DNA from: Rotaria socialis
Taxonomy: Eukaryota > Rotifera > Eurotatoria > Philodinida > Philodinidae
DNA: 64,000 nt
Assembly: GCA_905331475.1 (NCBI GenBank)
Contig: CAJNYU010002706.1
Location: forward strand, 310,001 to 374,000
Direction: 5' to 3'
Shown here one piece after another: positions 12,810-25,100 of the stretch (within the stretch, counting starts at the first letter, position 1; each line of letters opens with the position of its first letter). A program made the position numbers and the translations under genes. The notes below the pieces were generated by a model, which worked only from the letters and a program-made list of their open reading frames with translations, was not told the DNA's origin and did not search any database.

Positions 12810-14527
12810 TATTATTATTATTATTATTATTATTCATCTCTATGCAAAGTAGTAGACGAGTGATAATCTCATGAGTTAATTTGTTCGAGAAACCATGAAA
12901 CATGTCAAATAATTGTGTTTATTTTTATTTTGAGTGCCTGATGAAAAAGTCATTAATATGAATATGTATATTCGTACATAGTGGAAACGAGTTTCATAAG
13001 TGCAATTAGACTCCTAATTCGTCGTACACAATGATTATTGTTTGTATATAAGTCAAATGTAACGAAAAGGAAAAGAAGTCATATTGAATATCATTCGAGA
13101 CAACAAGAGATAAGATTCATGCTAATGGCTCACTCGAGCGGTGTCTCTTGAGATCATCACACCATTCTAGAGAAAAGCACGTCGCTCTTGCAAACATGTG
13201 CTACTGATAGCTCTGAGGAATGCACATATCCTTATGACAGCAGATTATCAATCACGTCCAAGATAACAAGTCTTAACGACGTATATTATTTTAGGCGAAT
13301 GTTTCCAACTTTACAAGTGAAAATTTATGGCATGGATCCAACTGCAACATATTTACTAATGGTTGATTTTATTCCATTAGATGATAAACGTTATCGATAT
13401 GCATTTTATAGGTTACAAAAAAGCATTTTATTTCATAAAAAAACAGAATTCAATAAACTGATTTTTGATTGGTTTATTTATAGTTCAAGTTGGGTAGTTG
13501 CTGGTAAAGCTGATCCACATTGTCCAGGTCGTTTCCATGTGCATCCTGATTCACCACAAACAGGTGCATCGTGGATGAAAAATGTTGTATCATTTGATAA
13601 ACTTAAATTAACAAATAATTTACTTGATGAAAATGGACATGTAAGCTGCTTTTGTTTTTGAACATAAGTTTCGTTTTCTAAATAGTTGGGTTTATTTTTT
13701 AATTGCCTAAAGATTATTCTTAATTCAATGCATCGATATCAACCACGAGTTCATTGTGTTTATTCTCCATCGTCAAAAGCTGATGAATTACTTGTTCTAC
13801 AAACGCAAGCATTTCGTACATTTACATTTCCTGAAACAAAATTTATTGGAGTTACTGCCTATCAAAATCATCGTATAACACAATTGAAAATTGCTTCGAA
13901 TCCATTTGCAAAAGGTTTTCGAGATTGTGATCCTGAAGATTGGTATAATTTTTTTAAATTTGTTTCTTCGAGCTAAGAGTAAAATATTTTATTATTTTTT
14001 TTAGTGTTGCAGAAGTCTTAAACCATTTAAATTCAAATCAACGTTTACTTCGTTCACATCCAAAATCGAATAATAATAATTCGACAATAACAACACACAC
14101 TAATTTGTCAACATCAAATCCTCCAACAACAAACATCACTTCTCAAACATCATCGAATATATTTAATACCGCAGCTACAATAACCTCTCGTTTTATATCC
14201 GACCCTCAAGGTAAAAATAGATTGAATTAAAACACTATCCTGTTTTCTTTTTCTGTGTATCAATGGCTCCTAGATCCAACAGTTAATTTTATTTCACCAT
14301 CAACTTATTCATTGGTTAATCCTGATTTAGCTAGCTATGCTGCTGATGCATTTGTTTATTCTCAATTATCTGATTTAAATTATCGATCAGTTAGTGAACC
14401 TACATCATCATCCAACAATCATCATACAACACGAATGAGTCCATATGCTCGACAAACATTTTATCCAATGTATACGCAACGTGATATTCATTCGCCATCT
14501 TCTCGTACAACTGCTGATTATGCATGA
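12089..14527 (+). CDS. Tbx1: T-box transcription factor, Tbx1/10 subfamily
   Basis: Seven exons keep frame throughout: 12089..12440, 12527..12749, 13295..13411, 13484..13640, 13713..13942, 14005..14210, 14274..14527 (512 residues). The T-box DNA-binding domain starts in exon 2 ([20 protein letters not shown]) and runs to exon 5. Subfamily marks are [50 protein letters not shown] and [23 protein letters not shown]; the DCDPED ending is characteristic of Tbx1/10. The N-terminus has FSIASLIT, an eh1-like repressor motif as in several T-box proteins. The flanks are Asn/Ser/Thr-rich. As spliced here, the residue after DCDPED is Cys (TG|T) rather than Trp, because the exon 5 donor is the weak GTATAA; the splice choice at that point is the least certain. 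It is expected to be a nuclear developmental regulator. A possible poly(A) signal AATAAA follows near 14531. Confidence 0.9.
12776..12834. repeat. (AAT)n-(ATT)n palindromic microsatellite in intron 2 of the T-box gene
   Basis: About nine AAT units run directly into about nine ATT units, so the tract is self-complementary and could form a hairpin of nearly 30 base pairs. It lies in the largest intron of the gene (12750-13294). Confidence 0.9.
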
Positions 14528-15289
14528 ATGAAATAAAACATTTCATAAAGTCAATTTATTATCTTATACTTTCATGAAATTCGTTTGTGGCGATTTTCCT
14601 TTTTTTTTAGTTTGACTCAGACAAAAGAGAGCTTTCTTGTTGTGAGCCTTTGGTCAGATTATTCTTTTTCTGGTTTGTAAAAAAAAAGACAATGAGAATA
14701 TTTAAAAAGTGTTGTCGTGTTTTTGTTTTCTAATAAAAGAACAGCATGTGTATTGTAATTTCATCTTCACTAAATAAAAATTGATTTTCTTCTTCTTCAA
14801 TATTATCATAGCGGTATTTCTTTTCATTGATCTGTTTCTCCTTCTTCTTCAGTTGTCCATCTTAATCATAAGTAAGTCTATGTGTTTATATGATGGCTAT
14901 CTGTCATGATTATTGTTGGAATATACACGCACATTGTGATGTGTTTATATATTTATGTGCTTGTGTGAATACAAATTAGAATTATATCAATTAGCTCTGA
15001 ACAAATGAACGTACAATACTAATTGAAGTTTGATTATTTTTTGTTTTATAAATAAATATTGTAGATAGAGGTAAAACAATTTGTCTGGACCACCCCGGCT
15101 GAATAAAACGATCAGTAAACGGTCGTATACGATACAAATACTGCCCGTTTTACGGCGGAATACGATGCAAAAACGACAGTTTACGGTAATGTTACGCCGG
15201 TTTACGGTGGTCCGTTTTGATCGACTTGGGCATATAAATTTGATAAATAATGTTCATTTTCAAATCCAATAAGATTAAGTTGCAATTGA
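14528..15289. other. Gap between the T-box gene and the LINE
   Basis: About 760 bases holding the 3' flank of the T-box gene and one short GC-richer palindromic element (15087-15213, listed separately). No gene supported. Confidence 0.5.
15087..15213. mobile_element. Short palindromic element with GGACCACC ends (MITE-like)
   Basis: A 127-base island much richer in C and G than its flanks, starting GGACCACC and ending GGTGGTCC, with weaker inverted similarity further in (CCGGC near the left, GCCGG near the right) and repeated GTTTACGG or TTTACGG motifs. No coding capacity. I could not identify a target duplication. It may be a small non-autonomous DNA transposon or a fragment of one. Confidence 0.45.
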
Positions 15290-15305
15290 ATATGTTCACA
15301 ATTAG

Positions 15306-18300
15306 TTCTTGTTCTTATTTCTTCATTTAAATTTGATACTCTTATTCTTCTTGAAACCGGTGATGTAGACATTTGATTTTATCAAAAAAAATTCTGTCAC
15401 TATAGATTGCTGTATCAGAAAGGTGAAAACAGAAATGGTAGTGTCTTAATGCTTATGAAAGAAGGTATTTCGATAATTAGAGTTCCCTGTAAGTTACCTA
15501 ATGTTTGTGTAGTTGATGTTAAAGGTGAAGATGTTTTTAGATTAATAGGCGTATATGCGCCGGATAGTAAAACATGGTTATGGGATGATCTCTCCCATTT
15601 CTTATCAAAGAAATGTATTATTTATGGCGATTCTAATGTTAATACCATGCAGGATGGAAAAAAAGCTGAAATATTGTTTCAATGGGCGGACGATCAATTT
15701 CTAGCTCAAGCTCTACCGAACTCTTCAACTTCACTACGATCCAATAGAGTAATCGATGATGCATTTATTCGAGGTTTTAATATTGATATTCAAGTATATA
15801 ATGGTAATACAACTAGTGACCATCTTCCAATACTTTCAGTTATTCCTTTGAAAGTTTTACAACAAAAACTAGGAAAAAATACTCATTGGAAGGTTTTTAC
15901 ACTTTTTTCCGAATACACATTCTCCTTTTGGGAAGAGAATTGAAATCTCTCTTCTATTGACATAACATATAATGATTACATCCGTTTTTTACATCTTTTG
16001 TCTGCTCGTTGTTCAACCTTTTTTTACTTAGACACCCATCGTTCAGCATTACCTGTTGAGCTAAGATCGTTCTTATCCTATATTAGAGCTTTGTATTTTA
16101 GACAAATAAGAACGCAATGTAACATACTAAAAAAGGAGATATGTTTCCTAAAAAGGATTGCTAAAAAGAACTTAATCTTTTTTTTTCTTCTCAACTTGAT
16201 AATCTTCTTTGTCATCGTAATTCTTCCTCCTCGTCATCTAACTCATTTTGGTATAGAAGTAAACTTTTCCTCAAACCATCACCTTCCTCTCTGCATGCGT
16301 TTCTGGATTCATCAGGTCAAATAGTCAAAGAAAGTGATCTTATGTGCAATATAGCAGCTGATTATTATGAAGAATTTTTTAAAGCATCAAATATTGTTAG
16401 ACCTCATCCATATACTGATTCACCTGCAATTGAATGTGATAATATTAACGAAGTTATTCCTGAAGTAAAACTTGATGAACTTATAAATACAGTTCTAGCT
16501 AAAAAGAAAAAAATCTCTAGATGCTCATGGTATTTCGAATTATATATTTAATTTTCTTGATGTTAATTATTGGTCTTTATTGTTAAAACTTTACAATCAT
16601 TCTTTTCAAAAGTCAGTTTTACCTTCTGCTTGGAAAGATACTCGAATGATCTTATTAGCAAAAAAGTATTCCATTTGTCTACCGTCTTTAACTCGTCCTA
16701 TTTCACTTCTTGATTCATTTCAGAAAATAGGTGAGAAACTATTTCTCACTCGATTTCGTGATCTTTTATATAGAAGAGGTCTTTTACCGGACAGTCAATC
16801 AGGTTTTAGAGAACGTTTTCGTTTACAAACACGTTTACTTCTTTTTCTTGAAGATATATATAGTCTTATGTCAAATAGTGCTCCAGTTTGTACGATGTTT
16901 GTAGATTTTCGCGCTGCATTTGATCAACTGTGGTTTCTAGGTTGCATTGGAAAGCTACGTAACTTAGGTATTCCTTCATCTTTTCTAAATTGGATCGAAG
17001 TATGGCTAAATAACAGATGTTGCTTTTTAGAAATCAATGGCAGCAAATCTCGCCGGTTCTCTATTGAAAAAGGTGGTCCATAACCCAGGTCAATGATTCC
17101 GGAGGACGGATACTGTAGGAACCGGCCGGAAAGATGCGGAAAAATCACCGTATCTGGCCGGAAAGCATGGGAAAGCACTGGAAACTGGAAGCAGTATTCC
17201 AGTTGGAAGTTACCGGATTTTTTTCCTGTGGATTCCGGTCAGTTTCCTGTGTTTTCCGGTCAGTTTTCTGTGTTTTACATCTGGAAGTTGATCGGAATCT
17301 ACAGGAAGAAAATCCGGTAACTTCCAACTGGAATACTGCTTCCAGTTTCCAGTGCTTTCCCATGCTTTCCGGCCGTTTCCCGCCGTACGTCCACGACCTG
17401 GGAAGGAAGTGTTCTTACTCCAACATTATTCATCACATATAATTGTGATATGTGTAGTTCTCTATCTGGTTGTATAAATCACTTCTTTGCTGATGATTTA
17501 GCCGGAATTATGGCCGGTCAATTAGGAATAAATTCTTCTTCTCAATGTCTTGATTTGGAAAAAAGAATCAAAGTTTTTCTTGATAATCTTGATTACTATT
17601 CTTGTTTATCTGATCATCCCATAAATTTCAATAAAACTGAAGCTATGTTTAGTGCGCGTGCCATTGGTCATCCTAAATTTGTCATTAATTTTCGTCAAGA
17701 TACAATGGATATAATTGAATGGACCTCAGAATATAAGTACCTTGGTTATATAATTTCACCAAAATTAGGTTGGGGTAAATTCTTAAAATATATGATGACT
17801 AAAATTAGACAAAGAATTTCGTTAATTAAATCCTTTATAATCTTTGGTTGTTCTTCTTCATATCTTCATAAAACTCTCTTTCTGTCTCATGTATTACCTA
17901 TTTTTACCTGGATTTATCCGATTTACCCTCTTCTTTCTGAAAATCAGCAAAATGATTTGTCCCATTTTTATTATACTTCACTTAGGCGCGTATTGCATTG
18001 TCTAAATTGGAATGAAAATTTCTTTGCATTTGCTCTGGATGAGAAGTCCCTTGAAGACAGATGTCATTCATATTGGGGGAAATACCTTGCAGCTCTAGCA
18101 GACTCGATTGATGGTGAATTGTTGTTTGAAAAAGCTAATTTGAATGTATTCAGACAGATCTGGATTGATAAACAATTTTCAATTAAATGTCTACGAACAT
18201 CTAAAAGATTCATTCCTCACCATTTAATTATAGAAAAAATTGTTGGGTGGATGGCTCCTATTCCTTATCGTTCATCCGTACCTGTTTATGAGATTGATGA

Positions 18301-18502
18301 AATCCAACTCCTCGAGGATTTTCCAGAATCTTTTGATTCTATATGATCTTTTTTCTGTGTAGGCCTAACTTTTTTTATACAACCTGTTTTTATGATTTTC
18401 TTTTTTTCTGTTGTTCTTGTTTTGTCTCTTCTTCCTTACTTTACTTATATGTACTGATAGGATCTTAGGGTCACAGTTATTTCTGCATGAATAAATAAAA
18501 AA
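15306..18502 (+). mobile_element. Non-LTR retrotransposon (LINE) with APE endonuclease and reverse transcriptase, decayed
   Basis: The readable frames carry, in order: the C-terminal half of an AP-type endonuclease (15407-15900; GVYAP, YGDSNVN, then TSDHLPI, the final catalytic block), a linker, and a reverse transcriptase (RPISLLDSFQKIGEKL, PDSQSGFR, FVDFRAAFD, GGP; after an insertion GSVLTPTLF and FFADDL). The catalytic Asp pair is in FADD. The coding sequence is broken by stops and frame changes (frames end near 15943, 16551 and 17083) and the start of the endonuclease is missing, so it is 5'-truncated and inactive. The 3' end has an ATAAATAAAAAAA tail. Similar sequences AATATGTTCACAAT(T)AGT flank it (from about 15289 and 18502), consistent with a target-site duplication. 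The clade is not determined; no RNase H domain was seen. Confidence 0.85.
17084..17402. mobile_element. 319-base fold-back DNA element nested in the LINE
   Basis: The ends are CCCAGGTC and GACCTGGG. Inside lie long, near-perfect inverted arms (about 17156-17228 and 17303-17374; outer GGCCGGAAAGCATGGG, inner toward TTACCGGAT), with a loop holding two copies of a TTCCGGTCAGTTTYCTGTGTT-like unit. It interrupts the LINE reverse transcriptase exactly between GGP and GSVL of the GGPQGSVL motif, so it inserted after the LINE. Flanking bases suggest a duplication of only two or three bases (AA). No coding capacity; a non-autonomous element mobilised by another element's transposase is likely. Confidence 0.85.
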
Positions 18503-18515
18503 ATATGTTCACAAT

Positions 18516-19566
18516 AGTATTGTCTTTCGAATCAATATTGTTTATCGTCGAAAACTAATTTTGTGTTTGCTTTGAGTGATAAAAGAAAAGCGTAGTCTAA
18601 CTAAGTTTCATTGTTCTCATAGTCCTTATAGTATATGTACTATGGCTAGAAGTTGTATGCTTTTTTTACATAGTAAATGCAATTCAATATTTTTATTCAC
18701 GTTTGCTGATATTTGCGATAACAAGACATTTTAAAAAGACTTCAAATATAGGTTGCGTGTCAAAATGAGAAACATAATCTCTGCTATAAATCTTTTAACA
18801 AAAAGATAAGTACATTTTTCCATGTTTTAAATTCATTAATCTGGATCAATAAATTGATTTCATAATCAAATTTAGAATAGAACCTATATAAATCTTTTTC
18901 TGGTCTGAGCCATTCTATATAGAACTATTGGAAAGTAATTTTATTCCAAGCTCATCTCAATTATTAACCTTTTGATGAGTTCAAATCTTGAACAAAATTA
19001 TAGCAGTGGTCGATTTAGTTTAACGACATGTGAACATTGTTGTCTACTAACGAACGAAGAACAATTAATTATGAATTCGTAATATATCTTTGTTTGATTA
19101 TTAAGATTTATCGAAAGGAATTCAATCCGAAAAAGTTATACAAAGGAAATTTATGAAGGACAAAAATAAAACAGATTAATGAGTTTCTAAAACTCTGCAT
19201 AGAATTCATCTCTGTAAGTCATAAATAGTGGAAGTTTTTTTTAAATTTTTCTTCCTATCTTTTACTGATTCAATAATCATATTAGTACTCAACTAAGAAC
19301 TCAACAGATCGAGCGGAACCGACGGAAAACTCGACGAAACACTGGAATACTAGAAATAGTAAGTATAAAACACATATCGTAATTCGTGAGTTGCTCTGCT
19401 GAAGTTTCTTTTCAGTTGTTTCATTTCATCCATAATATCAACGAACAAATATCCAACTATAACAAGTGAAAAGTACTTTCAGATATAATCTACATTATCA
19501 TTTTATTAAAGAAAAACCAGAAAAAGGATTTAAAAGGAAAACAACAATTTATAAAAATTGCATGTA
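18516..19566. other. AT-rich gap after the LINE
   Basis: No gene, RNA or repeat end recognised. Its right end should be the 3' flank of the minus-strand leucine-rich repeat gene. Confidence 0.5.
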
Positions 19567-22113
19567 TCACACGCTGAGTTCAGCTATTGAAACAAGACAT
19601 TTGGCTCGTTTATTCATTTCATTAACAAATATATCAAAAGGCATAATTGTTTGTATTAAATAATTTTGTTCATCATTTTCTACAAAACGATTTAAAGAAT
19701 ATTCAATAGGTGACGCAATTTTCCATGAGCGTAAACATGGATAATGTTCACCAATAAATGTAGCTGCGGCTAATTGTGTTGTTAGAGAATTCGGTCCACG
19801 TACACTTAAACATTTTAATGATGATACACGTTGACAACAAGCTATTAATTCTAAATAGTCATTTGATGAGAAACGATTGTAATCAAGTTCTAATACAACA
19901 AGTCGTTTTTGTTTCATTATAGCAAGTAATAATGTACGCATAAAACGATTTAAACGATTTGTACCTAAATCTAAGTGTAAAAATTGATGTCGTGTAGTCA
20001 TTTGACATAAAGTAATTAGGTCATTTTCAGATAACGAACAAAAATCAAGATTTAATGCATCTAATGAATGTTCAATAGAATTTAATATAGTTTCAAGACC
20101 ATTTGTTACTGGTGAACCACTTAATGAAAGAGTTTTTAAATATTTTAATTGTGATAGGACAAGACAAAACTGTTCTAAATCATCGTGATTAAGACGAAAA
20201 TCAATAAAATTACACGATAAATCTAACGTATGTAATTTTGTTAAACTTGGCAATCGTGGAAGAAAATATTTTAAATTCTGTCGTGTTAATACATTATAAG
20301 GAACACGGAGTGTATGAACAAACTAGAAAAAAAAGAAACAATTCTATTGAATTAATTAAGAAGAAATAACAGCGCGAACAATTATTTACTCGTTTATCAA
20401 CATGATCAAGAAAACTGGTAACCAACGCTAAACCAATACAACGTATATCAATGGTACATATTTGTAATTGAATATTGGGCGTTGATGTACGTAGAGCTGA
20501 TAGAAGTTCAACATATGTTCGATAATCTTGAACAATACAGTCAAAACGAATAATAATTATATCATCGGGATATGAACTTGTTTTGATGAGATCATCAGTA
20601 TTGCCATTTGAATTTACTAATTGAATATCTATACGAAAGAGTTGACTAAGAAATTTATTCTTGTAATCGAATCCAACTTCGTATGTGTATTTCATATTTT
20701 TTTTAAAGTGCACACGCTGTTAACAATCATTGGGAAAGTTTTTTTTGTTATTCTTGTACTTAATCTTCGAAGAATAGAATGCAAAATTCATTCATAGATC
20801 AATAGAGAAATCCAATTAAGTTATGGTCTTTGATTGTATATGAATACTTTCGGTCACAGCCCATGGATGCAAGAACTGAAGCATAGCATACATGAGGTAT
20901 CTATTATTGTCTGCAACGAGGGAAAGATGATTTTACTAGTAAAATCTTGTCATGCCTCTGAAGAACTGTTTCTAATGTATTCTTTTATTCTGTTTGTCAT
21001 AAACTGTGACATATTTAGGAGTTAGCCTTTCGTATATCCTGAAGCGGGAAGAGATGATGATAGTTACGAATTTCTACTCCATTTACTTCAATATTCCTGT
21101 TCAATTCATCGATTATATTTCCATAGTAACAGAAGACAACATGCATCAAACTTCTCTCCGGCAGAATAGCGTAACAACGGAAAAATTCTTAACAGACATT
21201 AGAAAATGTATGAATTATATTCAAAATTGAAATCACATATTATTGTTAAATTAGAATAGTGGCATAAAACAAGTCGTGTCTCTGACTATCGATCATCATG
21301 AGAAAAAAACATACTCTAATTGATGTTACTTATTCAAATTTTTCGTTATCAGTAAAATGAGGTTGCTGAACATAAAATTTTCACATTTTAGCCTTCAACA
21401 AACTCTTGGATAAGTCGGTTTTGTTTTATTTTACCTGTACACAGTTTTATTTCATCGTCATTACTATTCTGATCGTCACATTTTAGAACAGGTAATAAAT
21501 GTCGATGTTGTTGATGATAAATATCAATTAATTGATTTCGTTTCGATTCTTTTTCTGCCAAACGACAATGTGTAGAAATATATCTCAATATTAATTCTAC
21601 AACAGGAAAATTTGTCACATCAAGTATACGTAAATTGGATTGTTTCGTTTTATTTGTTTGTTGTTGTCTTATTGAATCAATAAAACGTGGAATTAAAATA
21701 ACTGAATATTTAATAGCTTGTTTAGTTCTTTGTAAAGCAGTTTTATCACACAATAACATTTTCAATGATGTTAATTTTTTTTGAACAAAATTTCCTAAAC
21801 GAAATATTCTGTATGGCCATCTTGCTATTAAAATATTTATACATGAATCATCTTGACTACAATTTAATGCAGCACGAAATAATGGATAAAATAATTCTTT
21901 CGGTATTATGCCGCATGCATATTCAGTTAAAGATTCATTTTGTACAATTAATGAACAACATAAATCAGATAATTTTGATACTTGAGCTTTATCGTCGCGT
22001 ATGTTATTAGTATTATCTTCATCATCATCATAATTTATTTGAAAAGAAACTCCATTACGAAAAAATAAATACGAAAAATCATTCGAAACTGAATTTGATT
22101 GTTGATCAGACAT
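19567..22113 (-). CDS. Leucine-rich repeat protein of the PRAME/LRRC14 type
   Basis: Minus strand. The first exon starts at 22113 and ends at a strong donor (CAG|GTAAAA) near 21435. Clear later exons are 20716..20390 and 20322..19567, joined in frame. The first exon has the N-terminal PRAME/LRRC14 pattern: PKELFYPLFRAALNCSQ followed by ILIARWPYRIFRLG (compare PLFRAAF...WPF in the family). The last exon holds leucine-rich repeats (LHTLDLSCN, LKTLSLSGS, LDALNLDFCSLSENDL, LVVLELDYNRFSSNDY, LKCLSVRG). Family members serve as substrate receptors of Cullin-RING ligases or as signalling adaptors; the role here is inferred. The phase of the first donor (one base left over) does not match the acceptor at 20717 (phase 0), so a small exon between 20717 and 21434 or another splice site is missing from this model. 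Confidence 0.75.
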
Positions 22114-25100
22114 TACGTTGTTTTTTATTTCATATAAATTAAACTAGAAACAAACGTAGTATATTCATTCATTCATTCATTCATATAGGATTGAGTCCAA
22201 AAAAATCCATAATTTGTTCTGTGACCTCATGCTTGTCGATAGCGATTGGTGAGAGGACAATAAACGATTGGAATGGCTACATTTCGAGTGTTTTTATTAT
22301 AGATAGAATATATCTATAGTTATTTTCGATATAAATTTATAGATACGTTGCTACGTAATCTCAGGAAAATTTAGTCAACTGATGTATTATGATTCTATGA
22401 TTGCAATTTGCAAACATTCCTATTTTATGGATGTACGTATAACTATATTATGCATGTGTATAAACAAATTGAAGATAGTTGACTCGTCTATGTAAACGTG
22501 AATGGGATGATAACTAACTTTTGTTTTTCTCCTTCTTTTTGAGAACCAAACCGATCACCGCAATACAAAACTTTACTACTATGTGTGGGTAGAACAGATC
22601 TCAAAATATATCGTTATAAAAAAAAAATTTATATAGGTTTAGATTTTTTAATTTAATACTGATCATATTAGTTGAATGATAAAAAATAAACGACGATCTA
22701 ATTCATGCACTTTCTTCTAAGATCAATTCATACTTTATTATTTTATGTAATACAATTCTGATTGAATATGAAGAATCTATTCAATGGAGCTAACTTTTTC
22801 TATTAGTTTAGTTTGCTTTTGTTCTAAGCCTGAAAAAAAAACTTCATAATAATAAATCTTTTAATTATTTTCTTCTTAGGATTTCCACGAAATACGAGAT
22901 CATTGGTGATAAAAGAAGATTTAATATAAATAATTGATAGATTAGCTGGGAGAAGATTTTAATATTTTTTTTGATACATGATTTTAAAACAAAAATTGGC
23001 GATGCATGATGAATTTTGAAATCTCATTTAAGTTTAATATCATAAAAAGTAGTGTCTCTTGTTTTGTTCAATGGAAGCTACCTCAACAATTTTTAGTATT
23101 CATGAATAAATACATACATTTTTTTCATTTCAATCTTGTCAATATTCACTAGTTTCTTTTTAAATTTTTTTTGTTTGTAACTATAACTTACTTTCTTGGA
23201 TTTTTGATTAAATCAAGTCTTATCTATTCAATAAGATTTCCATTTTCGTTTGAGTCTCATAAGTTACGATTCATTTTCCATTTTCTAGGAATTGAATCTT
23301 ATACACCTACTATCTATTGCGACTGTAAGAATATTATTATTGTTGTCAGTAGATTTTATTTAACTTCTATTTCAATTTAGTTATCAAGCTATATAATCTT
23401 CATTTTCTTCTGAAAATTTTTGCGAGATATTTATCCAATACATCTATTCTCATTTGGTTTAGGACACTTTCATCGAGCTTGTACGCGCTGTTTAAAGCTA
23501 ATCTGATATGGAACTATTTAAAAACCGAAATATTTCTATGTAATTATAACTATGGTACAAATATCTGCATTTTAGATTCCGATGAACCTCGTACGGCAAC
23601 TATGAAACGTGTGATTGGATAATTGAAACACATTTGGAAAAAAACAAATATTCAAATAGTTAATTTATTAATTGAAATGAGTCGATTAAAACATAAATGT
23701 CATTGGTGTGATTGATTTCCATGATATTGTGAATGTCAATATAACTGATCTCAAATTTGCATGTTAGTGTGCACAATCGGCTAAATTGAATGAAGATTTA
23801 TAGCAAGAAAAATTCACTCTAATTACTATTATTCAGATTGTTGAGGTATGTGAGAATTTCAATTTGTAGATCGTTTTCGCTTCAATGAATATATTTATCT
23901 ATGCTTCTTTCGATAAAATTCAATATAGGTCGTATCGAAATCGATATTATGAAAGAAAGACAATATATCAAGATGAAACATGTATATATATGCGCGACGA
24001 AACACTTAAAGAATAAAAATACTTTTCGACAAAAATTTCTTCATCGATCGAGTCTACAGAGAATCGATATAAACTATATTGGTTCGTACACTTTGTTGCT
24101 TTCTTTATCATTGCTAGCTATTTTACTGAGTTGCTGACTTCGTACAAAGTACAAAATTTTAAAAAAGAAAGTTACGATCCGCATTTTGTACATAATGAGA
24201 TTCTCTTTTATATCCTGAAAATAGCAGCTTGAACAAATGCCTTCAGTTTAGAAAATATTCATTGTTAAACAGAAACCAGTCTAAATGCAATGCACCGTTT
24301 GCAGAGAAGTCGAACGCATAGGCACGTCTTAGTGACATAAAATAAAGTGTTACAGTGACCTTTTTACTGCAAAAATCTGTAGACAAATAGACAAAAAGAA
24401 TATTCTTTTATTCATACATCAAATTTTCCATACTTATAATGTTTGTAACGAACATGTTGCAACATTTCAATTTGGCATTCAATATTTTGAAGTAGAAGTG
24501 CCATTTGTAGCTGAGACATGCAAACTATTTCAAGAGTCATAAGATCTATCTATGAACTGAGATTTCGATAGTAAACTTAGTGATATGATAATAACTTGCC
24601 TTTAGAGAGCTATCGATATCAACTCTTTTACTAGGTTCACCGCGACTTTCCTATAGGCATTATATGAAGTCAAAGAGCGAGTTACAATTTGAATATTTCA
24701 TTCATAATTGAAACTTTCCATGTAAATGCGAATTTATTATGGCATAACTTGGATCTAGTTGACAGCTCAGTAAAATGTTCAGGTCTCGAAAAGAAAGCAA
24801 TAAATACATAAATCATGATAGTTTTTGCCACGTCCGAATAGACTAACTAATGAGAAAAGTCTCATCTAAAAAGATTTCAAATCTCCTGAAGAGATACCAA
24901 TTAAAGAATCGGAGCAAAGTTGATTGCGGGCATTCCTATCAGATAAAGTACTTTCTTCGAAGGAGTTTCGGCCTAAATACGCAACTGCATAATGATGACA
25001 AAACAGTCTTTCGCAGCATTCACTTTGATGAATTTATATTTAATTTAAATGATCAGTTAATTTTCAAAACCATTAGATCTAGTATTCTATATATTTAATT

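Noticed and set aside
17093-17442. Open frames on both strands inside the nested element
   Set aside because: They mirror each other because the element is an inverted repeat; no protein family match.
20834-21230. Two plus-strand frames within the LRR gene region
   Set aside because: They lie in what is probably an intron of the minus-strand gene and have no recognisable features.
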